A DNA stretch of 64,000 bases from Tychonema sp. LEGE 07203 (GCF_015207285.1 NZ_JADEXD010000002.1:1-64000); one strand, 5' to 3'; positions 19,056 to 27,885 are shown, numbered from the stretch's first letter. Program-made: numbers and translations. The notes: generated from the sequence alone by a model not told the origin.

Positions 19056-19286
19056 ATGTCTAGCTTGTATGTTTTAACATTTATGTTTTCAATGCCGGCT
19101 TTTTTTCTGGGTCTTGTGAATCCTCAATGGGTGGGAATGAAAAATCGCAAGCTATCTGTGAGTTTATACGGCGTTTTGATGGCAGTTTCGTTTGTTTTGC
19201 TTGGGGTTGGAACACCTAAGCCGCCGCAGCCAGTTGCCTCGGGGCTGCTAGCCTCCACTCAACGGCCAGAATCTAGGGTAAGCTGA
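19056..19286 (+). CDS. Small two-helix membrane protein, unknown
   Basis: 76 residues. Two hydrophobic segments (about 4-22 and 36-53) are joined by a short polar loop (NPQWVGMKNRK); the tail is polar. The ATG has GGAGGGGAAG about five bases upstream, a strong ribosome site that supports real translation. I do not recognise the family; the loop NPxWV resembles small cyanobacterial membrane proteins. The last residues run toward a repeat-rich gap. Confidence 0.6.
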   Translation: MSSLYVLTFMFSMPAFFLGLVNPQWVGMKNRKLSVSLYGVLMAVSFVLLGVGTPKPPQPVASGLLASTQRPESRVS

Positions 19287-19637
19287 CAGAAGAGTACCAT
19301 TCGTGGAAGCTCATAAAAACCGGGTTTATGAACGAAAGATATAGGTTGTGATGCAGTTTTTGCGGTCAGAAACCCGGTTGTTGCCACAGGTGCAAAATAT
19401 CGGGTAAGCCCACTTTTGCGCTGAACGTAGCTGCCCGTGCACCTCACTTTTGTGGCAGGGTTACGAGAAATTTTACCAGGAGTTACGCCAGGGGGCGAGA
19501 AACCGGGTTTTTTCACGAAAATTACATCGCCAACAGCCTCGGTTAATGCTTGGGCTTTTTTCGGTGCTTCTACTGATTTGAAGATGGAAATCGATCGAGT
19601 ATTATCTAATTGTAGAGCTTGCGGTGCAGGTGCATCT
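19287..19637. other. Intergenic with AAACCGGGTTT repeats
   Basis: Copies of the AAACCGGGTTT palindromic repeat at about 19318-19330, 19367-19378 and 19500-19513. An upstream in-frame extension of radC is open here but lacks family similarity and crosses the repeat, so I treat it as non-coding. Confidence 0.6.
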
Positions 19638-20369
19638 ATGACTTACAGCTTGAGAATTGTCGATTTGCCAACAAGCGAACGGCCGCGGGAACGGCTGATG
19701 GCGGGCGGCCCGAAAAGTTTGGCGACGGCGGAATTGATTGCGATTTTGCTCGGTACCGGTCAGGGAAAGGGCAAACTCTCGGCTGTAGGGCTGGGACAGT
19801 ATATTTTAAATCAGTTGAGCCAGCACCAGCGCGACCCTCTGGCAGTGCTCCGCACTATTAGCGTGCAGGAATTGACGCAGATTCACGGGATCGGGCCTGC
19901 TAAGGCAACTGGGATTTTGGCTGCGGTGGAGTTGGGGAAGCGGGTGTTTCAGTCGCGGCCGCCGGAAATGGCTGTGGTTGACTCTCCGCAAGCGGCTGCG
20001 GATGCCTTGAGTCAGGATTTGATGTGGCAGTCTCAGGAACGTTTTGCTGTGGTGTTGCTGGATGTAAAAAATCGGCTGCTGGGAACTCAGGTAATTACGA
20101 TCGGCACAGCCACGGAAACTTTAGCTCACCCTAGGGATATTTTTCGGGAAGTGATCCGCCAAGGAGCGACGCGGGCGATTATCTCGCACAATCACCCCTC
20201 CGGAATTGTAGAGCCGAGCCCGGAGGATATTGCTTTGACGCGGCAGTTGCTGGCGGGAGCGCAGTTTTTATCGATTCCGCTGTTGGATCACTTGATTTTG
20301 GGAAATGGCGATTTTCGGAGCTTGCGGCAGACTACAACGCTTTGGGAGGAGTATCCCCAAGGCGATTGA
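19638..20369 (+). CDS. radC: RadC/JAB-domain DNA repair-associated protein
   Basis: 243 residues from the ATG at 19638, matching the usual RadC length ([20 protein letters not shown]). The N-terminal half contains UPF0758 HhH-like text ([22 protein letters not shown]). The C-terminal half is a JAB/MPN metalloprotease-like domain with the conserved [17 protein letters not shown] motif (HxHPSGxxxPSxxD). Despite the name, a direct role in repair has been questioned; family members are common near mobile DNA but this one is in an ordinary context. Confidence 0.93.
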   Translation: MTYSLRIVDLPTSERPRERLMAGGPKSLATAELIAILLGTGQGKGKLSAVGLGQYILNQLSQHQRDPLAVLRTISVQELTQIHGIGPAKATGILAAVELGKRVFQSRPPEMAVVDSPQAAADALSQDLMWQSQERFAVVLLDVKNRLLGTQVITIGTATETLAHPRDIFREVIRQGATRAIISHNHPSGIVEPSPEDIALTRQLLAGAQFLSIPLLDHLILGNGDFRSLRQTTTLWEEYPQGD

Positions 20370-20686
20370 ACTCTTATTCTTAACTAACTCGATTGCTATG
20401 ATTAGTTATTTGTATCTTTGGCCTGTCCGAGGGCTGAATCGAGCATCACCGCAGGATATTTTTGAGGCTGGAGTCCTAGGCGACAGCGTGTTTTGACTGA
20501 ATGTCGCTGCTGATACTTAGTTTCGATCGCAACTCGGTTAATCTAGTATAGGTAAGCTGAAGAGGTCGCTAATCCGATTTTTTTTGAGCATACTAAACAT
20601 ATACTGAACCAGCACCTAAATACCCAATAATTAAGAAATTATTAAATTGGGTGTAAAATACACGGCGTGGTGATAGGAGAAAAACT
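20370..20686. other. Intergenic, nothing recognised
   Basis: No credible coding frame or RNA was seen. It should hold the promoter of the DUF1815 gene; the AT-rich text around 20575-20650 is a reasonable place. Confidence 0.5.
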
Positions 20687-21031
20687 GTGTTTCTGAGACT
20701 TGCAGAACAACACCGTAAATTCGTCCAAGATTTGGTAATGAACCTCCAGGCTTTGGCGATCGTGCTAGAGCGCAGAGGTTATCTGGCATCCTGCTACACT
20801 TGCGGGGGTCAGATGAACAGTGCCTCATTTATGGTCAGTTTGACGGACAACCATCTAATTCGATTTTTAGTGTCAGATTACGGTATCACTTGGACTGAGA
20901 TGCGGGACGATCGCGAACTGATGAAACTTGAAGGTGCAGAAGCGATCAATCAGTTACAAGAACTGGCAAATCTGGTAAAGTACGACATCCAGCCTTCAGA
21001 AGCTACTTTGGCGGCGGCGCACCGAGTTTAG
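20687..21031 (+). CDS. DUF1815-family protein
   Basis: 114 residues, GTG start at 20687 with TAGGAGA eight bases upstream, which decides the start. The sequence (FLRLAEQHRKFVQDLVMNLQ, YTCGGQMNSASFMVSL, LVSDYGITWTEMRDDREL) matches the cyanobacteria-specific DUF1815 family: a small soluble alpha/beta protein of unknown function. No membrane segment. Stand-alone. Confidence 0.85.
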   Translation: MFLRLAEQHRKFVQDLVMNLQALAIVLERRGYLASCYTCGGQMNSASFMVSLTDNHLIRFLVSDYGITWTEMRDDRELMKLEGAEAINQLQELANLVKYDIQPSEATLAAAHRV

Positions 21032-21720
21032 CGATTGCACGGCTCCCAGGAAAGCTAAGCGCGAAATAGGGTGCTTGTCTGCTACAAATCAATCCCCATC
21101 AATTTATTTGAGAGGATTCACAGGTTGTAGAGTGATGCTAGCTCAACCGAAAAGAGTGCATTCAGACCCTCAGTTTAGCGCCTCGCCGATCGAACTCCCA
21201 CCGGTCAGACGGCATATTTTATGCAAGAAATCTCAAACTTGGAACCCCTAGTTTTTTTGCAGCAGTTGATTATCCCTAGATATCTGTTCGCAAAATGTAG
21301 AAGTGCTACTGCTCGTCGGCTGCGATGTTAATTTCCCGCTTTGGCATTCAAAAGTCAAGGAATTGAAATTAACTTTGAGCAGGCAAGTAAAATTTAACAT
21401 CCAGATCCAGGATGAGGCTGTGAAGATTGGGCAAAAAGCTGCCCCGGGGTGTGACGGGCAAATTTCGTTTATTTTTGCTTTTCGATTTAGCTGATAAGGC
21501 TAACAAACAATTAACTTGAAACAGCATCGCTGCTGTAAAAATCTCACAGCCGGCTTTAGCCGGCTAAGTTTTGTGTAAGTAAGGGCTTTTGGGCAATATT
21601 TTGCAGTGTTGTTGTTAAACAACTCTTTGAAGTGCGCGATCGCGCTGGCAAACTATTATTTTATAATATTTTAATAATTAGTCCGAAAATATCGATCGTC
21701 AAGTTTGGAATCAAAATCAA
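21032..21720. other. Long intergenic region, possible non-coding RNA, small hairpin
   Basis: About 690 bases without a convincing gene. A GC-rich hairpin GCCGGCT-TT-AGCCGGC sits at 21549-21564. A 63-codon GTG frame at 21303 has no family similarity, no ribosome site and ordinary composition. The stretch 21032-21240 is less AT-rich than usual intergenic DNA here and could encode an RNA, but I recognise none. Confidence 0.4.
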
Positions 21721-22200
21721 ATGGTAAATTTAAGCGAACTTCTAGAACCAATCGCCAGTCAATTTCGCAGCCTGGGCATTCCCGAACCGATTACCCATTG
21801 GGGACACCCGGTAATGATGGGGATCGTGATTGTAGCGATGGGCAGTTTTGTCGGGTATACGGGATGGCAGGGACGTTTGGCGGCGGATAAGGATGTCGCG
21901 ATTAAAAGTCGATCGGATCACCGCAAGCTTGCACCGTGGATGTTTCTGTTTCTAGCTTTGGGCTACACTGGCGGGTTGCTGTCGCTGGTGATGCAGCATC
22001 AGCCTGTGATGGAAAGCGCGCATTTTTGGACTGGCTCAACAGTGCTGGTTTTGCTGGCTGTTAGCAGCTTGATTTCGCTAACGGGTTTTGGAGGCAACAA
22101 GCTGGCACTGCGCGCGGTTCACGCTTATTTGGGTACGACGGCTTTAGCACTTATGGTGTTGCACGCGGCTTTCGGTTTAAAATTGGGGCTATCTATTTAG
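21721..22200 (+). CDS. DUF4079 membrane protein
   Basis: 159 residues with four predicted membrane helices (about 30-48, 73-92, 103-123, 134-155). Conserved His lie in or near helices (THWGHPVMMG, SAHFWTG, AVHAYLGTTAL, VLHAAFG), the pattern of the cyanobacterial DUF4079 family, which resembles heme-binding b561-like four-helix proteins; His pairs could bind heme, an inference. Function unknown. The ATG at 21721 is used; no strong ribosome site is seen. Confidence 0.85.
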   Translation: MVNLSELLEPIASQFRSLGIPEPITHWGHPVMMGIVIVAMGSFVGYTGWQGRLAADKDVAIKSRSDHRKLAPWMFLFLALGYTGGLLSLVMQHQPVMESAHFWTGSTVLVLLAVSSLISLTGFGGNKLALRAVHAYLGTTALALMVLHAAFGLKLGLSI

Positions 22201-22256
22201 AAAAGGAAGAGGAAGGGGAAGGCAAGGGAAAGAATCTCAAGAAAGCAATTTAGCCA

Positions 22257-22356
22257 TAAGCTTTGAGGCATTTAAATTGTATATTCAGGACGGGCGGGAC
22301 ACACCGCTCGCGGTTCGATCGCTTTTTAAGAGACAATTTAAATGCCTCAAAGCTTA
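22257..22356. repeat. 100-bp element with 24-bp perfect terminal inverted repeats
   Basis: TAAGCTTTGAGGCATTTAAATTGT (arms at 22257-22280 and 22333-22356, 24 bp, perfect) flank a 52-base interior with CGGGCGGGACACACCGC. A diverged relative, with TAAGCTGTTGCGGCATTTAA and GTGTCCCGCCCG, lies at about 45993-46096. Looks like a small non-autonomous element. Confidence 0.75.
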
Positions 22357-22401
22357 CCGCGCAGATTTCCCTGAAATATTCTCCCTCTAAATTGCTAATT
22401 A

Positions 22402-25095
22402 ATGAATCAAGCAACGGGTGTCATTTTTTGTCTGGCCTACATTCTGGGATTGATTTCCACAGGAGTTTTTTGGGGTAGATATGCCATACTAGCTTTGGGA
22501 ATAGCCGCGGCAGTCGCGATGCCTAAATTGTTGTTAAAGCATACTAGGAATTCTCTCAAAACTACTAAAAAAAGACGCAGCAGAACCCCAAAAAATGCTC
22601 TAGAAGAACCCTTAGAGATGAGGGAAGAATTGAGTTGGTTGGAGATGCTGCCGAGAGGAAAACGGGTGTGGGCTGCGGCGGGTTTGGTGGCATTTCTAGG
22701 TAGCTTTTATTTGGCATTTCGATCGCCCCAACCGACAGTTAATGACATCAGCAAACTGATTCCGGCAGTGGGAAACACCCAAGAAGTGGTGGTGACAGTT
22801 CGCGGTAGAGTCGTGAGCGCGCCTCGATTGACTCGATCGGGGCGATCGCAATTTTGGCTGAACACAGATTTAGTTAGCGAAATCAACGGCGGTGAAGCCG
22901 GAGTAGTCGTCAACCGCCCAGTATCGGGCAAACTCTACGTTACAGTGCCTCTGCTGCAAGCAACGGGCTTGTACGCCGACAATACGATCGCAGTTGTGGG
23001 CTCGCTGTACAAACCGCAGCGGCCCTCAAATCCGGGGGCTTTTGATTTTCGAGCATATTTAGCCAGAGAAGGGGCTTTTGCGGGGCTCAAAGGGCGTCAG
23101 ATTGACTGGAGGAGAGAAAATGCGATCGCCGATGTCAATCGAGTTAACAGCAAAACGGCTGCTTTCTGGGAACCCGCTGGGATGCAGCCATCGTACATTC
23201 AAGCGATGCGGATGCGGATCGTGCGATCGCAGCTATCGCGGTTAAATGTTCCCGAAGGCCCGCTGATCGCAGCTATCGCCCTCGGCAAACAAGCAGTTGA
23301 TTTACCTTACAACATCCGCGACTATTTCGTGCAAGCTGGATTAGCCCACGCGATCGCAGCTTCGGGCACTCAAGTTTCAATGGTTTTGGCTTTAGTTATA
23401 GCTTTAACCAAGCGCTTTTCCAAACAATTACAATTTGGTTTTGGCGTAGGCGCTTTATTTTTGCTCGTCGGATTGACAGGCTTTGAAGCTTCAATCTGCC
23501 GCGCCGCACTGATGGGATTTGGCACACTATTTGCTTTGGTGTTGAGTCGCGAAGTTAAGCCGTTGGGATTGCTGTTAATCGCTGCTACTATTTTACTGCT
23601 AGTTAACCCTTTGTGGATTTGGGATTTAGGTTTTCAACTGAGTTTTTTAGCAACTTTGGGGTTAGTTGTGACAGCGCCGCCGCTGATGGCAAAGTTGGAC
23701 TGGATGCCACCGGCGATCGCTTCAATTGTGGTGGTTCCGATCGCCGCTTCAGTTTGGGTGCTGCCGCTGTTACTTTATGTTTTTAGTGTGGTATCACCTT
23801 ACAGCATTTTAGTCAATATTATTGCGGCTCCTTTGCTGTGGATTTTGAGTATTGGCGGGATGGTTAGCGCTTTAGCTGGATTAATTTTTCCGCCGGCGGG
23901 GAGTATTTTGGCGCAACTGCTGGACTATCCGGCAAAGTGGTTAATTGCGATCGCCCAATATTTCTCGCAATTGCCAGGTAATTCGGTAGCTGTCGGTCAA
24001 GTATCCGTGTTTCAGTTAATCGCACTTTACAGTTTAATCTGCTGGGTTTGGCTGGGGGGAAGCAGCAATAAAAATGCCAGTGGGAAGAAGTCCGAGGGAA
24101 GTTCGGCAACAAGTACCGTACAAAATTTAACGGATATCAGGAAGCAGCAAAAAACAGGTAAGAGGGAAGCTGGAAGAGAGAAAAATCGGGGAAAAGGGAG
24201 AGAGCAGCCAGGGAAAACAAGAGTTATTTCGCTGCCGAGTTTTTCTGCTGTTTGGATTTTACCGATGGCGCTGGTGGCGGGAATTGGCATCATAGTTTTG
24301 CCAGCTTCGCACGTTCAATCATCTTTGTTTCAAGTTACTTTGCTGGCAACATCGGGCGAACCAGTTTTAGTAATTCAAGACCGGGGAAAAGTGGCGCTGA
24401 TTAATAGCGGTGATGAAAATACTGTGAGGTTTACAGTGTTGCCTTTTTTGCAGCAGCAAGGAGTTAATTCTCTGAATTCTGCGATCGCCACTCACGGTCA
24501 TTTAGGTTTGAGCAGTGGTTGGGGAAAATTACTAGAACGCTTGCGAATAAACACATTTTATGATAACAATGCTCCCAAAAAAATTCACCGCGGCAGCGAT
24601 CGGGAATTTATGAAGGCTGTCGAGTCTCGCCAAGGCGTTTACTTACCTGTAGAAACTAACAGCACAATCGATCTGGGTTCAATGCGGTTGCAGTTTGTAA
24701 ATGCGGAAATCCCGGTAGTAGAATTGCTGGTGGGCGATTCCCTACCCCTTGGGAACTCCTTCGGAGAACGGGAGCGCTCAGCTTCGCGAACTTGGTTGAT
24801 TGTCGGTGAAATGACACCGGAAACGCAAAAAAAATTAGCAGCTACAGGAACATTGAAACCCGCTCGAGTGCTGTGGTGGTCGGGAACAGCTCTAACAGCC
24901 GAGTTATTGGACGCGGTGACGCCGCAAGTGGCGATCGCCTCTGCTGACGAAATCGACCCAGAAACCGCAGCCAAACTGCACCAAAGCAAAACCCAGATAT
25001 TCTGGACAGGGCGCGATGGAGCCCTTCAATGGACTCCCGGTACGGGATTTAAGACGACTCTGGAATCTGAAGAAAATGAAACTTCTTTTCTCTAA
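22402..25095 (+). CDS. comEC: ComEC/Rec2-family DNA uptake channel
   Basis: 897 residues. Inner-membrane channel that brings single-stranded DNA into the cytoplasm during transformation. Order: two N-terminal membrane segments, an OB-fold/DUF4131-type soluble region (about 105-260), the multi-helix competence domain with GLAHAIAASGTQVSMVLAL (about 310-330), a low-complexity Lys/Gly/Arg-rich linker (about 555-605), another membrane segment, and a C-terminal metallo-beta-lactamase-like domain. In that domain the metal motif is degenerate: ATHGHLGLSSG where D is expected after the second His. A short repeat has entered the coding frame near residues 782-797 (LGNSFGERERSAS). Partners PilT and DprA are encoded elsewhere in this window. 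Confidence 0.92.
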   Translation: MNQATGVIFCLAYILGLISTGVFWGRYAILALGIAAAVAMPKLLLKHTRNSLKTTKKRRSRTPKNALEEPLEMREELSWLEMLPRGKRVWAAAGLVAFLGSFYLAFRSPQPTVNDISKLIPAVGNTQEVVVTVRGRVVSAPRLTRSGRSQFWLNTDLVSEINGGEAGVVVNRPVSGKLYVTVPLLQATGLYADNTIAVVGSLYKPQRPSNPGAFDFRAYLAREGAFAGLKGRQIDWRRENAIADVNRVNSKTAAFWEPAGMQPSYIQAMRMRIVRSQLSRLNVPEGPLIAAIALGKQAVDLPYNIRDYFVQAGLAHAIAASGTQVSMVLALVIALTKRFSKQLQFGFGVGALFLLVGLTGFEASICRAALMGFGTLFALVLSREVKPLGLLLIAATILLLVNPLWIWDLGFQLSFLATLGLVVTAPPLMAKLDWMPPAIASIVVVPIAASVWVLPLLLYVFSVVSPYSILVNIIAAPLLWILSIGGMVSALAGLIFPPAGSILAQLLDYPAKWLIAIAQYFSQLPGNSVAVGQVSVFQLIALYSLICWVWLGGSSNKNASGKKSEGSSATSTVQNLTDIRKQQKTGKREAGREKNRGKGREQPGKTRVISLPSFSAVWILPMALVAGIGIIVLPASHVQSSLFQVTLLATSGEPVLVIQDRGKVALINSGDENTVRFTVLPFLQQQGVNSLNSAIATHGHLGLSSGWGKLLERLRINTFYDNNAPKKIHRGSDREFMKAVESRQGVYLPVETNSTIDLGSMRLQFVNAEIPVVELLVGDSLPLGNSFGERERSASRTWLIVGEMTPETQKKLAATGTLKPARVLWWSGTALTAELLDAVTPQVAIASADEIDPETAAKLHQSKTQIFWTGRDGALQWTPGTGFKTTLESEENETSFL

Positions 25096-25155
25096 GGATT
25101 TACAACGCGGCGCATTGTGCGGTAAGATAGTTTTAGCTCGCATCTCAAGTCAATT

Positions 25156-25242
25156 GGAGAGGTGGCAGAGCGGTTGAATGCGGCACACTCGAAATGTGCT
25201 TTAGGGGTGACTCTAACGTGGGTTCAAATCCCACCCTCTCCG
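25156..25242 (+). tRNA. tRNA-Ser(CGA)
   Basis: Acceptor GGAGAGG/CCTCTCC, anticodon stem GCACA/TGTGC with loop CTCGAAA (anticodon CGA), long class II variable arm, T arm GTGGG-TTCAAAT-CCCAC, discriminator G. CCA is not encoded. It reads UCG codons. Confidence 0.95.
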
Positions 25243-25371
25243 TTTTTAATAACCGGCAAAAGAACCGACAAAAAACACCCCTCCAGGAGTGTTTTGCTTA
25301 CCAGGTAATTTTTCTAGCCAACTGATTCAAACTCAATCTCTGTGTCCTCTGCGGCCTCTGTGGTTCATCAA

Positions 25372-25410
25372 AAAAAAACCGCCATCTCAATAACAGACAG
25401 CGGTTTTTTT
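25372..25410 (-). terminator. Hairpin terminator of the 40-residue membrane protein gene
   Basis: AAAAAAACCGC and GCGGTTTTTTT arms enclose about 17 bases; read on the minus strand the stem is followed by a T-run, 26 bases after the stop codon at 25436. The symmetric A/T tracts could also stop transcription arriving from the tRNA side. Confidence 0.75.
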
Positions 25411-25435
25411 TTAAACAACTAACAGTCGCTTAAAA

Positions 25436-25558
25436 TTAGTGAGCAGAACCGTTACCGTGATACTTGTCAGTATCGTAGAATCCGTTTTTTGTGCCGAAGA
25501 ACAGACAGCACACAGTGAAAACAGCCGTCAACACTGCTAAAACTAACTTAACGTCCAT
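25436..25558 (-). CDS. 40-residue single-helix membrane protein
   Basis: The protein starts MDVKLVLAVLTAVFTVCCLFF and ends NGFYDTDKYHGNGSAH: one transmembrane helix followed by a polar, Tyr/His/Gly-rich tail. Size and layout are those of small accessory subunits of photosynthetic or NDH-1 complexes; NdhP (about 40-44 residues) is a possible identity that I cannot confirm. AGGAG lies 13 bases upstream of the ATG and a good terminator follows, both supporting a real gene. It is divergent from the glycosylase gene with 21 bases between. Confidence 0.75.
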   Translation of the reverse strand: MDVKLVLAVLTAVFTVCCLFFGTKNGFYDTDKYHGNGSAH

Positions 25559-25579
25559 AATTTACTGTCTCCTGATTTA

Positions 25580-26191
25580 GTGAGTGCAAATACTCAGATT
25601 GTAGATTCTTTTTGGCTGGCGCGGCCATCTACTAGCGTAGCGCCAGATTTGCTCGGCTGTACTCTGGTGCGACAATTTCCTGACGGTGAGACAATTCGGG
25701 GAATGATTGTGGAAACCGAAGCTTACGCCCCTGGAGATCCGGCTTGTCACGCTTACCGCCAGCGCACACCTCGCAATCACGCGATGTTCGGGCCTGCGGG
25801 TATCTGCTACGTTTACTTAATCTACGGGATGTATCACTGTTTTAACGTGGTGACGGATGCAGAGGGGGTTGCTAGCGGTGTGCTGATTCGAGCTTTGCAG
25901 CTAGATGCGCTTCCCAAAGCATTCTCGCACATTCCCGAAAAAAAGCGATCGCGCCTCGCCGCCGGGCCAGGGAAACTGTGTAAGGTACTGGAGATCGATC
26001 GAACTTTCAGCGGTTTACCCTTAGATGCAGGCCACCCGCTGCGGTTGGAACACCGGAGCGAGCAATTTCAGCAAGCCGTGGAGGAGGGTACAATAAATTT
26101 TGTCCAAACTACGCGGATCGGGATTTCTCAAGGAATTGATTTGCCTTGGCGCTGGTATGTAGGGAACTCTACGGCTGTGTCACAACTCTAG
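25580..26191 (+). CDS. DNA-3-methyladenine glycosylase, AAG/MPG family
   Basis: 203 residues, GTG start. Excises alkylated purines in base-excision repair. Family motifs: LARPSTSVAPDLLG at the N-terminus, IVETEAYAPGDPACHAYR with the catalytic Glu, FGPAGICYVYLIYGMYHCFN, SGVLIRALQ, and GPGKLCKVLEID. Length is typical. Nearest upstream frame begins only 21 bases from a divergent small gene, so the promoters overlap. No ribosome site is obvious. Confidence 0.93.
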   Translation: MSANTQIVDSFWLARPSTSVAPDLLGCTLVRQFPDGETIRGMIVETEAYAPGDPACHAYRQRTPRNHAMFGPAGICYVYLIYGMYHCFNVVTDAEGVASGVLIRALQLDALPKAFSHIPEKKRSRLAAGPGKLCKVLEIDRTFSGLPLDAGHPLRLEHRSEQFQQAVEEGTINFVQTTRIGISQGIDLPWRWYVGNSTAVSQL

Positions 26192-26240
26192 TAATGTCAA
26201 AGGTATCACTGTAAATTTTGTCGCTTATCTTAGTGAAATT

Positions 26241-26540
26241 ATGGCTTACTCTTCTGAAAATCCGATCGTACAACTCAAAAAATGCCTAAGCCTGGTTCAG
26301 GATGTCAACACTCACAGCGAAGCGAACCGAGCCTTCGAGCAATTGTGCGGGATTATCGACGCTGAAAACCCAATGGCGGCGCAACTGTTGGAGATGCTGT
26401 GGGAAGAAGCAATTATGGCGAGGCGATCGGCCTTATTTTGGCAGCAAATGAGCGATGTTGAAAAAGATATGGCTAATAGAATGATGGAAAACATGACACA
26501 AATGCGGCAAAACTATTTGCGGTTGATGCAGGAAATGTAA
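26241..26540 (+). CDS. Small alpha-helical protein, unknown
   Basis: 99 residues, no signal or membrane segment. Predominantly helical and rich in Met and Glu (RMMENMTQMRQNYLRLMQEM at the C-terminus). I do not recognise a named domain; composition and codon use are like neighbouring genes, and the frame fills the gap between the glycosylase and the minus-strand envelope genes. Probably a cyanobacterial conserved hypothetical. Confidence 0.65.
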   Translation: MAYSSENPIVQLKKCLSLVQDVNTHSEANRAFEQLCGIIDAENPMAAQLLEMLWEEAIMARRSALFWQQMSDVEKDMANRMMENMTQMRQNYLRLMQEM

Positions 26541-26543
26541 GAT

Positions 26544-26585
26544 TGGGCAATGGGTAATTGCTAATTAGTAATTACCCATTGCCCA
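26544..26585. repeat. 16-bp perfect palindrome overlapping a gene end
   Basis: TGGGCAATGGGTAATT (26544-26559) pairs perfectly with AATTACCCATTGCCCA (26570-26585) over a 10-base loop. It can act as a bidirectional terminator between convergent genes, and it encodes the last residues of the minus-strand reading frame that ends at 26561. Confidence 0.75.
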
Positions 26586-26836
26586 GACTGCGATCGGAAA
26601 CGATAAAAACGAGTAAAAGAAGCAGATTTAACTGCGGCGAGACTCAGAATCCACCAGGCAATATGTGCGTATTGAGCGCAGTCAAACCAAGTGACAGTAA
26701 AAATTAAATAAGCAATAACAACAGCTTCAATACCGCGCATAGACGAATTCAGCGCTAAACATACATAATATCCCCAAAGTGCAATAGCAGCCAGCAGCCC
26801 TAAGATACCAACTGACAAGTAGTATCCAGAATCCAA
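26561..26836 (-). pseudogene. C-terminal part of the Wzy-like gene, out of frame
   Basis: 91 codons in a different frame from the gene upstream. Read as DSGYYLSVGILGLLAAIALWGYYVC it continues the typical ligase/polymerase C-terminus (helix after an AHNxxLDxxLSVGxLG motif). It has its own TTG but no ribosome site, so it is most simply the severed end of the larger gene, restored by adding one base near 26818. The final residues fall in a palindrome. Confidence 0.7.
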
Positions 26837-27885
26837 TTGTGAGCTTTGTAAGTAGGGATTTCTCTAGTGCTGATTTCACTTTTTATGTTAATATAGTTGT
26901 AAGTAAAGTCATCTAAATTTACAACAATCGGAGTTAGTTGAGGATTTCTGATGTAGGGATAGGCAATGCCGAAACCATCAAATCCCCATCCAAGTAGCGG
27001 GCGTTTTTTGATGCCACGGGCTGAAAGTGTCCACATGGGCGATCGGCTGGACATGATTTGGGCGATGGTCGGTTTGCTCCAATCTAGCGGCCTGGTGACA
27101 GTCATAACACCAACAGCAATTACACCTGTCAAAGTAATCCCTATAAGGATTTTGTAATACTTGCGTCTCAGCAAATAGACACTCGCAACCATCACAGCTA
27201 AAATAGCACTTCTGGTAGAAGTTAGCAGCAGTGCGGGAACAGTTAAAGCCAAAGTAATTGCAGTTAATTTAGTTGTGGTAAATCTCCAAAACCAACCGAC
27301 AATAGCACTAATTATTATTAATGCTAAAACTATAGCTGCATGGCCGCGATGGGAGTACCATCCGATGGGTTGCTGTCCTTGAAAAATACTGCTGGCATTA
27401 ACATCAGCTCTGATAATTTGACCCATTGTGGAGGTATAGTCGATCCGCCAGTCGATGATTTGGGGGAAGATACTAAGAGAAAGGATGATGCCGCCAATTA
27501 GCAGTCCTTGGAATTGGAAATTTATGAGTTGCGGGTGTACGGTTAAGAGCAAGCTGTTGCTGAGGGTGAAGGCGGCGATTAACAGCCAGTACAGCCAGCC
27601 GTCTCCCATTTGGTCTTGACCGAAAAAAGACGTTAAGGGGAAAGGACTTTGTAGAGTCGAGATAGCTCCGATTGAGAGAAATATTGTCCAAAGTATTAGC
27701 GAGATTTTCCATTGTCTGGGAATGATTAGGGCTTTTCTTTGTTCCCACAAGAGGGCGAGATTGACTCCTACTATTAGCCAAATAACGAACACTTTGGGGG
27801 AAGTCCAGATGATTCCCCGGCTGCTTCCCCAAGGGTTGATAAGGATGATACTGAGGGCGTATAGCAGGGTGTAGAGGGTTTTCAT
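26800..27885 (-). CDS. O-antigen ligase/Wzy polymerase-like membrane protein, truncated by frameshift
   Basis: 361 residues with about nine membrane helices, then a periplasmic loop (GIKKRPLLGWGFDGFG, TYKAHNWILDTT). Resembles Wzy_C/WaaL-type proteins that polymerise or ligate envelope glycans. The frame ends early in CQLVS just after KAHNWILDTT, while the expected continuation (LSVGILGLLA) is present in another frame: one base appears missing at about 26818. If repaired the product would be about 440 residues. Its ATG overlaps the stop of the PEP-CTERM gene upstream by one base (TAATG), suggesting translational coupling and a joint role in surface glycans. Confidence 0.78.
   Translation of the reverse strand: MKTLYTLLYALSIILINPWGSSRGIIWTSPKVFVIWLIVGVNLALLWEQRKALIIPRQWKISLILWTIFLSIGAISTLQSPFPLTSFFGQDQMGDGWLYWLLIAAFTLSNSLLLTVHPQLINFQFQGLLIGGIILSLSIFPQIIDWRIDYTSTMGQIIRADVNASSIFQGQQPIGWYSHRGHAAIVLALIIISAIVGWFWRFTTTKLTAITLALTVPALLLTSTRSAILAVMVASVYLLRRKYYKILIGITLTGVIAVGVMTVTRPLDWSKPTIAQIMSSRSPMWTLSARGIKKRPLLGWGFDGFGIAYPYIRNPQLTPIVVNLDDFTYNYINIKSEISTREIPTYKAHNWILDTTCQLVS

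Noticed and set aside
19437-19637. 67-residue N-terminal extension of RadC
   Set aside because: Crosses palindromic repeats and is absent from the family; the ATG at 19638 gives the standard length.
20305-20496. 63-codon frame overlapping the radC end
   Set aside because: First half is radC in another frame; no ribosome site or similarity.
21303-21494. 63-codon frame with a GTG start
   Set aside because: No ribosome site, no family, and it lies in a gap with several stop-flanked short frames.
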